Shown here piece after piece: positions 8,670 through 17,315 of a stretch of 64,000 nt of DNA. Position numbers and translations under genes: made by a program. The stretch lies in contig NZ_CP075169.1 in the NCBI RefSeq assembly GCF_016865525.2, positions 2,976,337 through 3,040,336 of the forward strand, in the 5' to 3' direction. Numbering within the stretch: the first letter of the stretch is position 1; each line of letters starts with the position of its first letter. A model generated the notes under the pieces. It ran no database searches. It was not told the origin of the DNA and saw only the letters and a list, made by a program, of their open reading frames with translations. Origin of the DNA: Sodalis ligni. Its GTDB lineage: Bacteria > Pseudomonadota > Gammaproteobacteria > Enterobacterales > Enterobacteriaceae.

Positions 8670-9704
8670 CCGGCCGCCGATGCCGGCCTGTTATCCAGCG
8701 ATGCGCCGGTGGTTAACCTCGGGGATGCGCGCCGGGCGGCGCGGGAGCTGTACGGGCTTGACGCCGTCGCCACGCCGCTGGCGGGGGAGAGGGACGCCAA
8801 TTTTCTGTTGACGGCGGAAAATCGGCTGCGCTGGATGATGAAGTTTATCAATCCGGCGGAAAGCCCGGCGGAGAGCGATTTCCAGGAAGCCCTACTACGG
8901 CATGTGGCCGGTCGCGATCCCCATCTGCAGGTGCCGGGCCTGATAGAGCGCTCCCACGGGGGAAAGGGTCCGTTCTGCTCGGTGAAGGGAAGGCCTCTGC
9001 GGGTCCGGCTGGTGACCTGGCTGCCGGGAACGCCGCTGCATCAAGTGACAGCGTCACCTGTGGTGCTGGGTTCCCTTGGCCGGGGTCTGGCCGCTCTCGA
9101 TCTGGCCTTGGCGGGATTTCATCATCCGGCGGCCAGGCGGACGCTGTTATGGAACAGCAGCGATCCGGGCCGGGTTCGGCCTTATTGGGCGGAAATACAG
9201 GAACCGGCGCAACGCCGGCTGCTGGGGGAGATACTGGATCAATTCGAGGAGCGGATGCCCCCACGCCTGGGGATGGTGCGCCATCAGGTCATTCATAATG
9301 ATTTTAATCCCCACAATGTCCTATTGGACGCCAGCGCATCCGTTCTGGCGGGGATTATCGATTTCGGCGACGCGCTGTATGCGCCCTTGGTCAATGAACT
9401 GTCCACGGCCCTGGCCTATCAGGTAAGCGATACGGACGATGTCCTGGCCCGCATGCCGCCGTTTGTCGCCGGTTACCACCAGGTTTTGCCGCTGACCGAT
9501 GAAGAAATCCAACTGCTGCCGATGCTTATCGCTTCCCGCTTGGCGCTGTCGGTTATCATCACCCAGTGGCGGGCGCGGCGCTATCCCGCAAACCGCGCAT
9601 ATATCCTGCGCCATAGGGCGCGGGCTTGGGACGGTGTGCAAAAATTATGGCTGTTAGGCCCCGATGAGATTGCGGACCGGCTGGGCGCGGCGCGTTTTAT
9701 TTAG
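8661..9704 (+). CDS. Aminoglycoside-phosphotransferase-family kinase, hydroxylysine-kinase-like
   Basis: The ~347-residue protein has the APH/choline-kinase fold: the Brenner motif VIHNDFNPHNVLLD (catalytic Asp and Asn) followed by the metal-binding Asp in GIIDFGDA. Such kinases phosphorylate hydroxyl groups of small molecules. Immediately downstream is a class-III PLP enzyme of the kind that eliminates phosphate from O-phospho amines. That pairing is known for 5-hydroxylysine kinase (AGPHD1) with 5-phosphohydroxylysine phospho-lyase (AGXT2L2), and similarly for phosphoethanolamine (AGXT2L1). The inferred role is phosphorylation of hydroxylysine or a related amino alcohol. Start chosen at ATG 8661 behind GGTGGA; ATG 8649 is in frame but lacks a ribosome site. 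Confidence 0.78.
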   Translation: MSEPAADAGLLSSDAPVVNLGDARRAARELYGLDAVATPLAGERDANFLLTAENRLRWMMKFINPAESPAESDFQEALLRHVAGRDPHLQVPGLIERSHGGKGPFCSVKGRPLRVRLVTWLPGTPLHQVTASPVVLGSLGRGLAALDLALAGFHHPAARRTLLWNSSDPGRVRPYWAEIQEPAQRRLLGEILDQFEERMPPRLGMVRHQVIHNDFNPHNVLLDASASVLAGIIDFGDALYAPLVNELSTALAYQVSDTDDVLARMPPFVAGYHQVLPLTDEEIQLLPMLIASRLALSVIITQWRARRYPANRAYILRHRARAWDGVQKLWLLGPDEIADRLGAARFI

Positions 9705-9716
9705 AAAGGTAAAGCG

Positions 9717-10994
9717 ATGCAAAATGATAGTGTGACAACGTCACAAAAACTGCTGGCCCGGCGAAAGAGGGTGCTGGGGGCGGGTTATCGCCTGTTTTAT
9801 CAGGAGCCGCTGCATGTGGTGCGGGCAGAGGGCGTGTGGCTTTACGACGAACAGGACCGGCCTTATCTGGATGTTTATAATAACGTGGCGTCGGTGGGTC
9901 ATTGCCATCCGGCGGTGGTGGCGGCTATCGCCGAACAAAGCGCCCGCCTGAATACCCATACCCGCTATCTTAATGACGCCATCGTGGACTTTGCCGAGGA
10001 TTTTCTGCAGGAGTTTCCCGCGGAGCTGGGGAATATCACCCTGACCTGCAGCGGCAGCGAGGCTAATGACCTGGCCCTGCGCATCGCCCGCTTCGCCACC
10101 GGCGGCAGCGGCGTACTGGTGGCCCGCTGGGCTTATCACGGCGTGACCGCCGCGGTGGCGGAAGTCTCTCCGGCGCTGGGGGACGGCGCGATACGCGGCC
10201 CGTCGACGGTGCTGTTCGATGCGCCGGACAGCTATCGCCGGGGAATTTCCCTTGCCGAGAGCGTGGCGGGAGCCCTGCGGGATATGCGGCAGCGGGGCAT
10301 CAAGCCGGCGGCCTTGCTGGCGGACACCATTTTCTCCAGCGACGGGATATTCTGCGCGCCTCCCGGACAGTTGCGCCAGGCGGCGGAGCTGGTGCGCCAG
10401 GCCGGCGGCCTGTTTATCGCCGACGAAGTGCAAGCGGGGTTCGGCCGCACCGGTAACGACATGTGGGGCTTTACCCGCCACGGCGTCACGCCGGACATGG
10501 TTACCGTGGGCAAGCCGATGGGCAACGGCCACCCGGTGGCGGGGCTGGTGGGACGGCCGGCGCTGTTCGATGTCTTCGGAAGCAGCCAGCGCTATTTTAA
10601 TACCTTCGGCGGCAATCCGGTCTCCGCCCGCGCCGCTCATGCGGTGCTAAAGATTATTCGAGAGGAAAAGCTGGCGCAAAACGCCGCCCGGGTGGGAGAC
10701 TATCTGGCGGCGGGACTGCGCCGGCTGGCGGCCCGCTATAGCGCCATCGGCGACATTCGCGCCTACGGATTGTTTATCGGCGTTGAGCTGGTGCTCGACC
10801 GGCAGACCAGGGAACCGGCGTCGGAGCTGGCTTTTCAGGTCGTGAACCTATTGCGCGGACGCCGAATTTTGACAAGCACCACCGGTCCCCGGGCCAATAT
10901 CCTCAAAATCCGGCCGCCGCTGGTGTTTCAAACGGAGCATGCCGATCTGCTCCTTGAACAGTTGGATCGGGTACTGGCGCAGTGCCATGCCTGA
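9717..10994 (+). CDS. Class-III PLP enzyme, phospho-lyase/aminotransferase (AGXT2L-like)
   Basis: The 425-residue fold-type I PLP protein shows the class-III pattern: VYNNVASVGHCHP near the N-terminus, the cofactor region CSGSEANDLALRIAR, LFIADEVQAGFGRTG, and the PLP lysine in TVGKPMGNGHPVAG. The MGNGHPVAG context is typical of the AGXT2-like group, which includes phospho-lyases acting on phosphoethanolamine and phosphohydroxylysine. It starts 13 bases after the kinase behind AAAGG, so the two are surely co-expressed. The predicted reaction is conversion of an O-phospho amino compound to the semialdehyde plus ammonia and phosphate. A plain omega-aminotransferase remains possible. Confidence 0.82.
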   Translation: MQNDSVTTSQKLLARRKRVLGAGYRLFYQEPLHVVRAEGVWLYDEQDRPYLDVYNNVASVGHCHPAVVAAIAEQSARLNTHTRYLNDAIVDFAEDFLQEFPAELGNITLTCSGSEANDLALRIARFATGGSGVLVARWAYHGVTAAVAEVSPALGDGAIRGPSTVLFDAPDSYRRGISLAESVAGALRDMRQRGIKPAALLADTIFSSDGIFCAPPGQLRQAAELVRQAGGLFIADEVQAGFGRTGNDMWGFTRHGVTPDMVTVGKPMGNGHPVAGLVGRPALFDVFGSSQRYFNTFGGNPVSARAAHAVLKIIREEKLAQNAARVGDYLAAGLRRLAARYSAIGDIRAYGLFIGVELVLDRQTREPASELAFQVVNLLRGRRILTSTTGPRANILKIRPPLVFQTEHADLLLEQLDRVLAQCHA

Positions 10995-11001
10995 TGGCCG
11001 T

Positions 11002-11676
11002 TCAGAGCGCGGGACGGTCCCTGGCGATAAACGCCAGCAGGGTATCGTGGCTGTCCATAATATCCTGCCGGATGGCCGACGCCGCGGCGGCGCAGTCATG
11101 GCGGCGCAGCGCCGCCAGCAGTTCCTGATGATGCCCCACCGCCATCTGCGGCGAAATCTGCATATAGGCTTGGGCTATCAGCGGACCGATGCGCATCCAC
11201 AGCCGATCGATAAAGCTGCTCAATAACGGCATCTGGGCGCTGTGGGCCACCAGTAAATGAAATTCGCTGTTCAGACGCAGCGCGTTCGCCAGATCCTCTT
11301 CGGTAATGGCGCGGATATTGCGGCGGATATTAACGGTCAGTTGCTGCAAAACGGCGGGAGAGATATGCTGTGCCGCCCGTTGGGCGCCTAATCCCTCCAG
11401 GTCCAGCCGCAGGGTGCGAATTTCCAAATATTGCTCCTGGGTCAGGGACGGCACCCGGATATCCTTAGGCGTGCGCATCTCCAGCGCCTGCTCCTTTGCC
11501 AACTGCAAAATCGCATCCCGCACCGGCGTGACGCTGGTTCCCACCTGGGACGCCAATTCCCGGATACGCAGACGTTCATCGGGCTTAAGCTGGCCGGTGA
11601 TCAATGCCTGACGCAACGTGGCATAGACGCTGGAACCCAAATAGGAATGCTCAATAGGACCTGGTTGGTAACTCAC
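11002..11676 (-). CDS. GntR-family (FadR/FCD subfamily) transcriptional regulator
   Basis: The 224-residue protein has an N-terminal winged helix (LRIRELASQVGTSVTPVRDAILQLAKE) and an all-helical FCD domain with the usual metal and effector residues (NSEFHLLVAHSAQ and GHHQELLAALRRHD). It is convergent with the PLP-lyase gene, 8 bases apart, so it faces the whole amine cluster. FCD regulators usually repress catabolic genes and release DNA on binding a small organic acid. A copy of the cluster's palindrome lies about 60 bases upstream of its start (11737-11747), which suggests autoregulation and control of the promoter near 4550. Confidence 0.85.
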   Translation of the reverse strand: MSYQPGPIEHSYLGSSVYATLRQALITGQLKPDERLRIRELASQVGTSVTPVRDAILQLAKEQALEMRTPKDIRVPSLTQEQYLEIRTLRLDLEGLGAQRAAQHISPAVLQQLTVNIRRNIRAITEEDLANALRLNSEFHLLVAHSAQMPLLSSFIDRLWMRIGPLIAQAYMQISPQMAVGHHQELLAALRRHDCAAAASAIRQDIMDSHDTLLAFIARDRPAL

Positions 11677-11736
11677 CTGCTCACCTGTATCAACGCCGCG
11701 GACGGCAAAAGAATTTCAGTGCATCGAATATACAAC

Positions 11737-11747
11737 ATGATGCGTCA
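11737..11747. promoter_or_regulatory. Third ATGATGCATCA-like site, upstream of the GntR gene
   Basis: ATGATGCGTCA differs at one base from the left 11 bases of the palindrome at 4558-4569. Its position suits autoregulation of the GntR gene, whose start is at 11676 on the minus strand. Confidence 0.35.
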
Positions 11748-11966
11748 AAAGACAGCCGGATACCCCTGCGTGCCGCCGGATCCGGCCTGATGATTTTAAC
11801 TCTTACAGAGCAAGTGCTACTCTGTTACAACCATATTCATTTATCTTCAAAGGGCTTAGGATGCCAATATCAGTCCGCCGCGGTGCCCGAAGGCATTCTG
11901 GCAACGGAGCGTTTCATCCCTGCGCCGCGGCGGGTTAAATCACCATAATACGGGGAATTACCATCG

Positions 11967-12974
11967 ATGAAAGCCATTGTTTATACCCAAAAAGGGTTAC
12001 CGATTGAAGATCCGCACTCCCTGTTCGACACCGACCTGCCGAAGCCCGCGCCGGGTCCGCGGGATTTGCTGGTGGCGGTTAAAGCCATATCCGTCAATCC
12101 GGTGGACACCAAGGTCAGGGCCAGGGCAGCGGTGACCGAACCACGGGTGCTGGGCTGGGATGTGGCCGGCGTCGTCACTGAGGTCGGCCCGCAGGTCACC
12201 TTGTTCAAACCGGGCGACGAGGTCTTCTATGCCGGCGCCATCACCCGTCCGGGGTGCTACAGCGAATTTCACCTGGTGGACGAACGCATTGCCGGGCATA
12301 AACCCGCCAGCCTGGGGTTTGCCGATGCCGCCGCGCTGCCGCTGACCTCCGTCACCGCCGGGGAACTGCTGTTCGACCGCCTGGGCGACAAGGAAAAGGG
12401 CGGGGAGAATGATATTCTGCTGATTATCGGCGCCGGCGGCGGGGTAGGCTCCATCCTCACGCAGCTGGCCCGGCAGTTAACCGCCATGACCATCGTCGGT
12501 ACGGCATCCCGGCCGGAAACCCGCGAATGGGTCTCATCTTTGGGAGCCCATCATGTTATCGATCACAGCCGGAATCTGGTTGAGCAATTACATGCCCTGG
12601 GCATAAAAAACGTGACTCATGTCGCCAGCCTGACCCACACCGACAGCTATTACCCACAGCTTATCGAGGCGCTCGCACCCCAGGGACGCCTGGCGCTGAT
12701 AGACGATCCCGCCACCCTCGACGCCATGCCGCTCAAGGCCAAAAGCCTGTCGCTGCATTGGGAATTGATGTTTACCCGCTCCACGTTCCAGACCGCCGAT
12801 ATGATAGAGCAACACCATTTGCTGGAGCGCATCTCCTCCCTAGTGGATAACGGTACGCTGAAAACCACCCTGGGCCAGCACTTCGGCGTGATTAACGCCG
12901 CCAACCTGCGGCGGGCCCATGCGCTGATCGAAAGCGGCAAATCCCGCGGTAAACTGGTGCTGGAAGGTTTTTAA
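11967..12974 (+). CDS. Zinc-free MDR-family NADPH:quinone oxidoreductase-like protein
   Basis: The 335-residue medium-chain dehydrogenase/reductase begins MKAIVYTQKGLPIEDPHSL and has GWDVAGVVTEVG early, then a nucleotide-binding Rossmann motif (IIGAGGGVGSILTQLARQL) in the middle. The cysteine cluster of classical zinc alcohol dehydrogenases is absent, which places it with quinone oxidoreductases of the zeta-crystallin type. It reduces quinones or activated double bonds with NADPH in such families; the real substrate is unknown. It is a single gene between the GntR gene (divergent) and a TetR gene. Confidence 0.8.
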   Translation: MKAIVYTQKGLPIEDPHSLFDTDLPKPAPGPRDLLVAVKAISVNPVDTKVRARAAVTEPRVLGWDVAGVVTEVGPQVTLFKPGDEVFYAGAITRPGCYSEFHLVDERIAGHKPASLGFADAAALPLTSVTAGELLFDRLGDKEKGGENDILLIIGAGGGVGSILTQLARQLTAMTIVGTASRPETREWVSSLGAHHVIDHSRNLVEQLHALGIKNVTHVASLTHTDSYYPQLIEALAPQGRLALIDDPATLDAMPLKAKSLSLHWELMFTRSTFQTADMIEQHHLLERISSLVDNGTLKTTLGQHFGVINAANLRRAHALIESGKSRGKLVLEGF

Positions 12975-13013
12975 CCCGCCGTTCTTGCGCATCATGCCCG
13001 AGGGCGTTATGAT

Positions 13014-13027
13014 TGAGTGAATACTCA
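13014..13027. promoter_or_regulatory. Candidate TetR operator TGAGT-N4-ACTCA
   Basis: A palindrome 27 bases upstream of the TetR start. The same half-sites (AATGAGT/ACTCATT type) recur at 13655-13672 in front of the SDR gene, with a longer spacer (N8). The matching pair flanking the regulator gene points to autoregulation and control of the SDR gene. Confidence 0.55.
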
Positions 13028-13053
13028 TTTAACAGCTCCGATGCATTATTTCC

Positions 13054-13623
13054 ATGGCCAGACCCAAAAGTGAAGACAAACGCCAGGCCATCCTGGCGTC
13101 TGCCATAGCCATTTTCGCCGCCCAAGGGCTGGGGGCGCCCACGGCAAAAATCGCCCGCCGGGCCGGGGTGTCGGAAGGTACGCTGTTCAATTACTTCAGC
13201 AATAAAGATGAATTGCTGAATGCGTTATATCTGCTGCTGAAAGCGGAATTAAGCGAGGTCATGCTGCCGGGGTATCCGGATAGTCAGGATCTCAGGAGTA
13301 AGGCGCTTCATATCTGGCGGCGTTATATCGGCTGGGGGGTAGACCATCCGGATAAGCGCAAATGCATGGCGCTGCTGACTTTATCCGATCGGGTCGGCGA
13401 AAAGACGCGCGAGCGGGCTATGGAGGGATTCGCCGAGATCAACCTGGTGATTCATCACAGCGTGGCCGGGGGATCATTTTGCGGCCGCTCCCCGGATTTC
13501 GCCGGGGCCATAATGGCAGCCCTGGCGGAAACCACCATGGATTTTATCCAGCGGGAACGGGATAACGCCGAATTCTACACATCAATGGGCTTTGACGCCT
13601 TTTGGCGGGCCATAGCCGGGTGA
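13054..13623 (+). CDS. TetR-family transcriptional regulator
   Basis: The 189-residue protein has a typical TetR helix-turn-helix at residues ~10-55 (RQAILASAIAIFAAQG, then TAKIARRAGVSEGTLFNYFSNKDELLNALY). The C-terminal ligand domain has no recognisable specific signature. The same-strand SDR gene starts 76 bases downstream. Matching TGAGT...ACTCA palindromes precede both genes, so the simplest model is a repressor controlling itself and the SDR enzyme in answer to an aldehyde, ketone or xenobiotic. Confidence 0.85.
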   Translation: MARPKSEDKRQAILASAIAIFAAQGLGAPTAKIARRAGVSEGTLFNYFSNKDELLNALYLLLKAELSEVMLPGYPDSQDLRSKALHIWRRYIGWGVDHPDKRKCMALLTLSDRVGEKTRERAMEGFAEINLVIHHSVAGGSFCGRSPDFAGAIMAALAETTMDFIQRERDNAEFYTSMGFDAFWRAIAG

Positions 13624-13654
13624 ATTTGAAATTCATTTTTTTTCCATTAATTAA

Positions 13655-13672
13655 TGAGTGATTACATACTCA
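13655..13672. promoter_or_regulatory. Candidate TetR operator TGAGT-N8-ACTCA
   Basis: Second copy of the half-sites seen at 13014-13027, located 28 bases upstream of the SDR start codon at 13700. The spacer is four bases longer than in the first site. Confidence 0.55.
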
Positions 13673-13699
13673 TTAAAAATCGTCCTGAAGGAGAATATC

Positions 13700-14554
13700 A
13701 TGAGTCAAGTGTGGTTTATCACCGGAAGCGCCGCCGGTTTGGGCCTTTCCATCACCGAAGCCGCGCTGGCGGCGGGAAACAAGGTTATCGCCAGCGCCAG
13801 AAAACCGGAAAGGCTTGCCGATTTGGTGGCAACCTATGGCGATCGGATCCTGCCGGTGGAGCTGGATGTCACGGATTCCGCCGCGGCGCAAAGGGCGGTT
13901 GCGGCCGGCATCGCCGCGTTCGGCGGCATTGACGTATTGGTGAATAACGCCGGTTACGGTCATATGGCGCCCTTTGAACAAACCCAAGAACAGGCGTTCC
14001 GTACGGAAGTGGAAACCAATTTTTTCGGCGTGGTGAATGTCACCCGCGCGGTGCTGCCGTTTATGCGGGAACGCCGCGCCGGCTATATCTTCCAGGTATC
14101 ATCGGTGGGAGGACGCATGGGCATGCCGGGCATGAGCGCCTACCAATCCGCCAAATGGGCGGTGGGGGGCTTTAGCGAAGTGCTGGCCAAAGAGGTGAGT
14201 CCGCTGGGTATCCGGGTCTGCTGCCTGGAGCCGGGCGGCATGAGCACCAACTGGGGCGAACGCGCCCTGCAGGATGTTCCGCCGATAATGCCTGAATACG
14301 AAAGCTCAGTCGGCGCCTTGCTGGGCTTTCTCAAACAGTATATTGACCATGAAAACGGCGATCCGGCCAAAGTGGCCCAGGTCATCCTGGCCCTGGCCGG
14401 GCATTCGGTCCTGCCGGAGCATCTGCTGCTGGGCAGCGACGCCGTGCAGTACTGCGCGGCGGCCGAGCTGACGCGGCAACAGGAGGCCGAACGCTGGATC
14501 AAGGTGAGCAATTATATCGACAAAGGCCAGGATATTCCCCTGGAACTGCCGTAA
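13700..14554 (+). CDS. SDR-family oxidoreductase
   Basis: The 284-residue protein is of the classical-to-extended SDR type. It has the cofactor motif TGSAAGLG at residues ~8-15, VNNAGYGH, a catalytic Ser in VSSVGG and the catalytic YQSAK. The longer C-terminus resembles SDRs annotated as oxidoreductases that act on ketones or quinones. ATG 13700 is preceded by AAGGAG, so the upstream in-frame start is unlikely. It is the presumed target of the TetR upstream. Substrate unknown. Confidence 0.83.
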   Translation: MSQVWFITGSAAGLGLSITEAALAAGNKVIASARKPERLADLVATYGDRILPVELDVTDSAAAQRAVAAGIAAFGGIDVLVNNAGYGHMAPFEQTQEQAFRTEVETNFFGVVNVTRAVLPFMRERRAGYIFQVSSVGGRMGMPGMSAYQSAKWAVGGFSEVLAKEVSPLGIRVCCLEPGGMSTNWGERALQDVPPIMPEYESSVGALLGFLKQYIDHENGDPAKVAQVILALAGHSVLPEHLLLGSDAVQYCAAAELTRQQEAERWIKVSNYIDKGQDIPLELP

Positions 14555-14692
14555 ACTCAGCAACCGGCCGCATCGGCCGGTTTGCCAATTAGTGAGACCT
14601 GTCAAAGAAAGCGCGCTCGGACTCCGGTATCTTAGCCAAGTTATACTTGACCTGAGTCAAGTGTCGTTTGCGTGGTATAAAACGAGCCTGCG

Positions 14693-16384
14693 ATGCACGA
14701 GTTCAATTTAGTTTTACTGCTGCTACAGCAGATGTGCGTATATTTGGTCATTGCCTATCTGCTCAGTAAAACGCCGCTGTTCATCCCTCTGATGCAAGTC
14801 ACCGTCCGTCTGCCCCATAAGCTTTTATGCTATGTCATGTTCTCCATGTTCTGCATTATGGGCACTTACTTCGGCCTGCATATCCAGGATTCCATCGCCA
14901 ACACCCGCGCCATCGGCGCGGTGCTGGGCGGCCTGCTGGGGGGACCGCTGGTGGGCGTCCTGGTGGGGCTGACCGGCGGTCTGCACCGCTACTCCCTCGG
15001 CGGGATGACCGCCGTCAGCTGCATGATATCCACCGTGGTGGAAGGGTTGCTGGGCGGGCTGGCCCATCGGTTGCTCATCCGGCGCGGGCGCATTGACCGC
15101 CTGTTTAATCCCGTTACCGCCGCCGGGGTGACCATCACGGCGGAAATCCTGCAAATGCTGATTATCCTGGCGGTTGCCCGTCCTTACGATGAAGCCCTGC
15201 GCCTGGTAAAAAGCATCGCCTTGCCGATGATAGTCACCAACAGCGTCGGCGCGGCGATGTTTATGCGCATTCTCCTGGATCGCCGGGCGATGTTCGAAAA
15301 ATACACCTCGGCGTTTTCCGCCCGCGCGCTGAAAATCGCCATCAGTACCGAAGGCTTCCTGCGCCAGGGCTTTAACCAGGAAAACAGCATGAAGGTGGCC
15401 CAGGTCATTTATCAGGAGCTGGATATCGGGGCGGTGGCCATTACCGACCGGGAAAAGCTGCTGGCGTTCATCGGCATCGGCGACGACCACCATCTGCCGG
15501 GTACTCCCATCGCCTCGGCCCACTCCCGCCGCGCCATCGATAATAACGAAGTGGTCTATGCCGACGGCAATGAAACCCCCTATCAATGCTCGCTGCAGCG
15601 CAACTGCAAGCTGGGATCGACCCTGGTTATCCCGCTGCGGGGCGAAAATGATGAAGTCATCGGCACCATCAAATTGTATGAAGCCAAGAACCGCCTGTTC
15701 AGTTCCATCAACCGCACGCTGGGGGAAGGCATCGCCAGCCTGCTGTCGGCTCAGATCCTCGCCGGCCAGTATGAACGGCACAAACTGTTGCTGACGCAAT
15801 CTGAAATCAAACTGCTTCACGCCCAGGTCAATCCTCATTTTCTGTTTAACGCCCTCAATACCCTGGTGGCGGTGATCCGCCGCGACAGCGATCAGGCCGG
15901 GCATCTGGTGCAAAATCTGTCCACTTTCTTTCGCAAAAACCTTAAGCGGTCGGAAGAAGTCGTTACGCTGGCGGATGAAATCGAGCATGTCACGGCATAC
16001 CTGGAAATCGAAAAAGCCCGTTTCCAGGATCGGCTGCAAATTCGCTTCGAACTGCCGCAGCCTTTGCTAACCCTGCGGTTGCCCGCTTTCTCCCTGCAGC
16101 CCATCGTTGAGAACGCCATCAAGCACGGCACTTCCCATCTGCTGGGACCGGGGATCATTACCCTGCGGGCGCAGCAGCGGGAAAATCACCTGGTACTGAG
16201 CATTGAGGACAATGCCGGCCTGTACCGGCTGACGCCGGGCAATACCGGACTGGGCATGAATCTGGTGGATAAACGCATTCGCATACGCTACGGCGACGAT
16301 TACGGCGTCAGCGTGGAATACGAACCGGAACACTTTACCCGTATTATCTTGAACCTGCCGCTGGAGGATAAAGCCTTATGCTGA
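14693..16384 (+). CDS. btsS: Sensor histidine kinase of the pyruvate-responsive BtsS/BtsR system (YehU)
   Basis: The 563-residue protein matches E. coli BtsS/YehU along its length (561). The N-terminal 5TM-LYT membrane domain (LLQQMCVYLVIAYLLSKTP, then SIANTRAIGAVLGGLLGG) is followed by a GAF-like cytoplasmic region (LDIGAVAITDREKLLAF) and a LytS-type kinase. The phospho-acceptor His lies in LHAQVNPHFLFNALNT, and the ATP site has AIKHGTSH and DNAGLY. In E. coli it is a high-affinity pyruvate sensor. Its end overlaps a start codon (ATGCTGA) and forms the first copy of a local duplication before btsR. Confidence 0.95.
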   Translation: MHEFNLVLLLLQQMCVYLVIAYLLSKTPLFIPLMQVTVRLPHKLLCYVMFSMFCIMGTYFGLHIQDSIANTRAIGAVLGGLLGGPLVGVLVGLTGGLHRYSLGGMTAVSCMISTVVEGLLGGLAHRLLIRRGRIDRLFNPVTAAGVTITAEILQMLIILAVARPYDEALRLVKSIALPMIVTNSVGAAMFMRILLDRRAMFEKYTSAFSARALKIAISTEGFLRQGFNQENSMKVAQVIYQELDIGAVAITDREKLLAFIGIGDDHHLPGTPIASAHSRRAIDNNEVVYADGNETPYQCSLQRNCKLGSTLVIPLRGENDEVIGTIKLYEAKNRLFSSINRTLGEGIASLLSAQILAGQYERHKLLLTQSEIKLLHAQVNPHFLFNALNTLVAVIRRDSDQAGHLVQNLSTFFRKNLKRSEEVVTLADEIEHVTAYLEIEKARFQDRLQIRFELPQPLLTLRLPAFSLQPIVENAIKHGTSHLLGPGIITLRAQQRENHLVLSIEDNAGLYRLTPGNTGLGMNLVDKRIRIRYGDDYGVSVEYEPEHFTRIILNLPLEDKALC

Positions 16385-16422
16385 TCCGGGGCCTGCCGCT
16401 GAAGGATAACGCCTTATGCTGA
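16354..16422 (+). repeat. Tandem duplication of the btsS/btsR stop-start junction
   Basis: 16354-16384 and 16392-16422 are 31-bp copies with two mismatches, both ending in CCTTATGCTGA. The first copy ends btsS and still contains an ATG overlapping its stop. That ATG opens a 14-codon frame ([14 protein letters not shown]). The second copy supplies the real btsR start. The ancestral arrangement was probably a direct ATGCTGA overlap. Confidence 0.8.
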
Positions 16423-17141
16423 CCGTGCTGATTGTGGATGACGAACCCCTGGCTCGGGAGAACCTGCGCTGCTTGCTGCAGCAAGACTCCCGGATATCCG
16501 TCATCGGCGAATGCGCCAATGCGGTGGAAGCCATTGGCGCGGTACACCGGCTGCATCCCGACGTGGTCTTTCTCGATATTCAGATGCCGCGCATCAGCGG
16601 CCTGGAAATGGTGGGCATGATTGATCCCGCCAGCATGCCCTATATCGTATTTCTCACCGCTTACGACGAGTACGCCGTCAGGGCTTTTGAAGAGCATGCC
16701 TTCGATTACCTGCTTAAACCCATTGAGGCGCCAAGGCTGGCGAAACCCCTGAACCGCCTGCATGAGGCGCGCCCGGAGCAGAACCTGCAGGCCTTGGGCG
16801 GCGAGGAAAACGGCCTGCAATATATCCCTTGCACCGGCCACAGCCGCATCTATCTTTTGAAAACCGACGAGGTGATTTTCGCCAATTCACGGCTGAGCGG
16901 CGTCTATGTCACCGGCACGGAAGGGGGCGAATGTTTTACCGAACTGACGCTGAAAACCTTGGAAAACCGCACGCCCATGGTGCGCTGCCATCGCCAGTTC
17001 CTGGTGAATATGGCGCATCTGCGGGAAATCCGCCTGGAAGAGAGCGGCCAGGGGGAAATTGCCCTCAGCAACGGCCACTCCGTGCCGGTCAGCCGCCGCT
17101 ATCTGAAATCCCTCAAACAGATGCTTGGCCTGAAGGGCTGA
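16416..17141 (+). CDS. btsR: LytTR-family response regulator BtsR (YehT)
   Basis: The 241-residue protein has a CheY-like receiver with the acidic pair in VDDEP and the phosphorylated Asp54 in [13 protein letters not shown]. Its C-terminal LytTR DNA-binding domain runs from [18 protein letters not shown] to [13 protein letters not shown]. It closely follows E. coli BtsR (239), which activates the pyruvate transporter gene btsT; btsT is not in this window. It is coupled to btsS through a duplicated junction. Confidence 0.95.
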   Translation: MLTVLIVDDEPLARENLRCLLQQDSRISVIGECANAVEAIGAVHRLHPDVVFLDIQMPRISGLEMVGMIDPASMPYIVFLTAYDEYAVRAFEEHAFDYLLKPIEAPRLAKPLNRLHEARPEQNLQALGGEENGLQYIPCTGHSRIYLLKTDEVIFANSRLSGVYVTGTEGGECFTELTLKTLENRTPMVRCHRQFLVNMAHLREIRLEESGQGEIALSNGHSVPVSRRYLKSLKQMLGLKG

Positions 17142-17315
17142 CGGCTCCCGCCGGCCATTCGTACTTTCGGAGAAACAGGCAAACATCAAACAGGATTGCA
17201 CAGGGAAAATCCCGCCGCGTGCTACATAATTCAAACAGTCGCTTTTTATACGGCAGCGCCATTCTATGGCCCGAAGCGTTTTAAACGTTTCGTCTATCAC
17301 ATGAGGATTCTTCCA

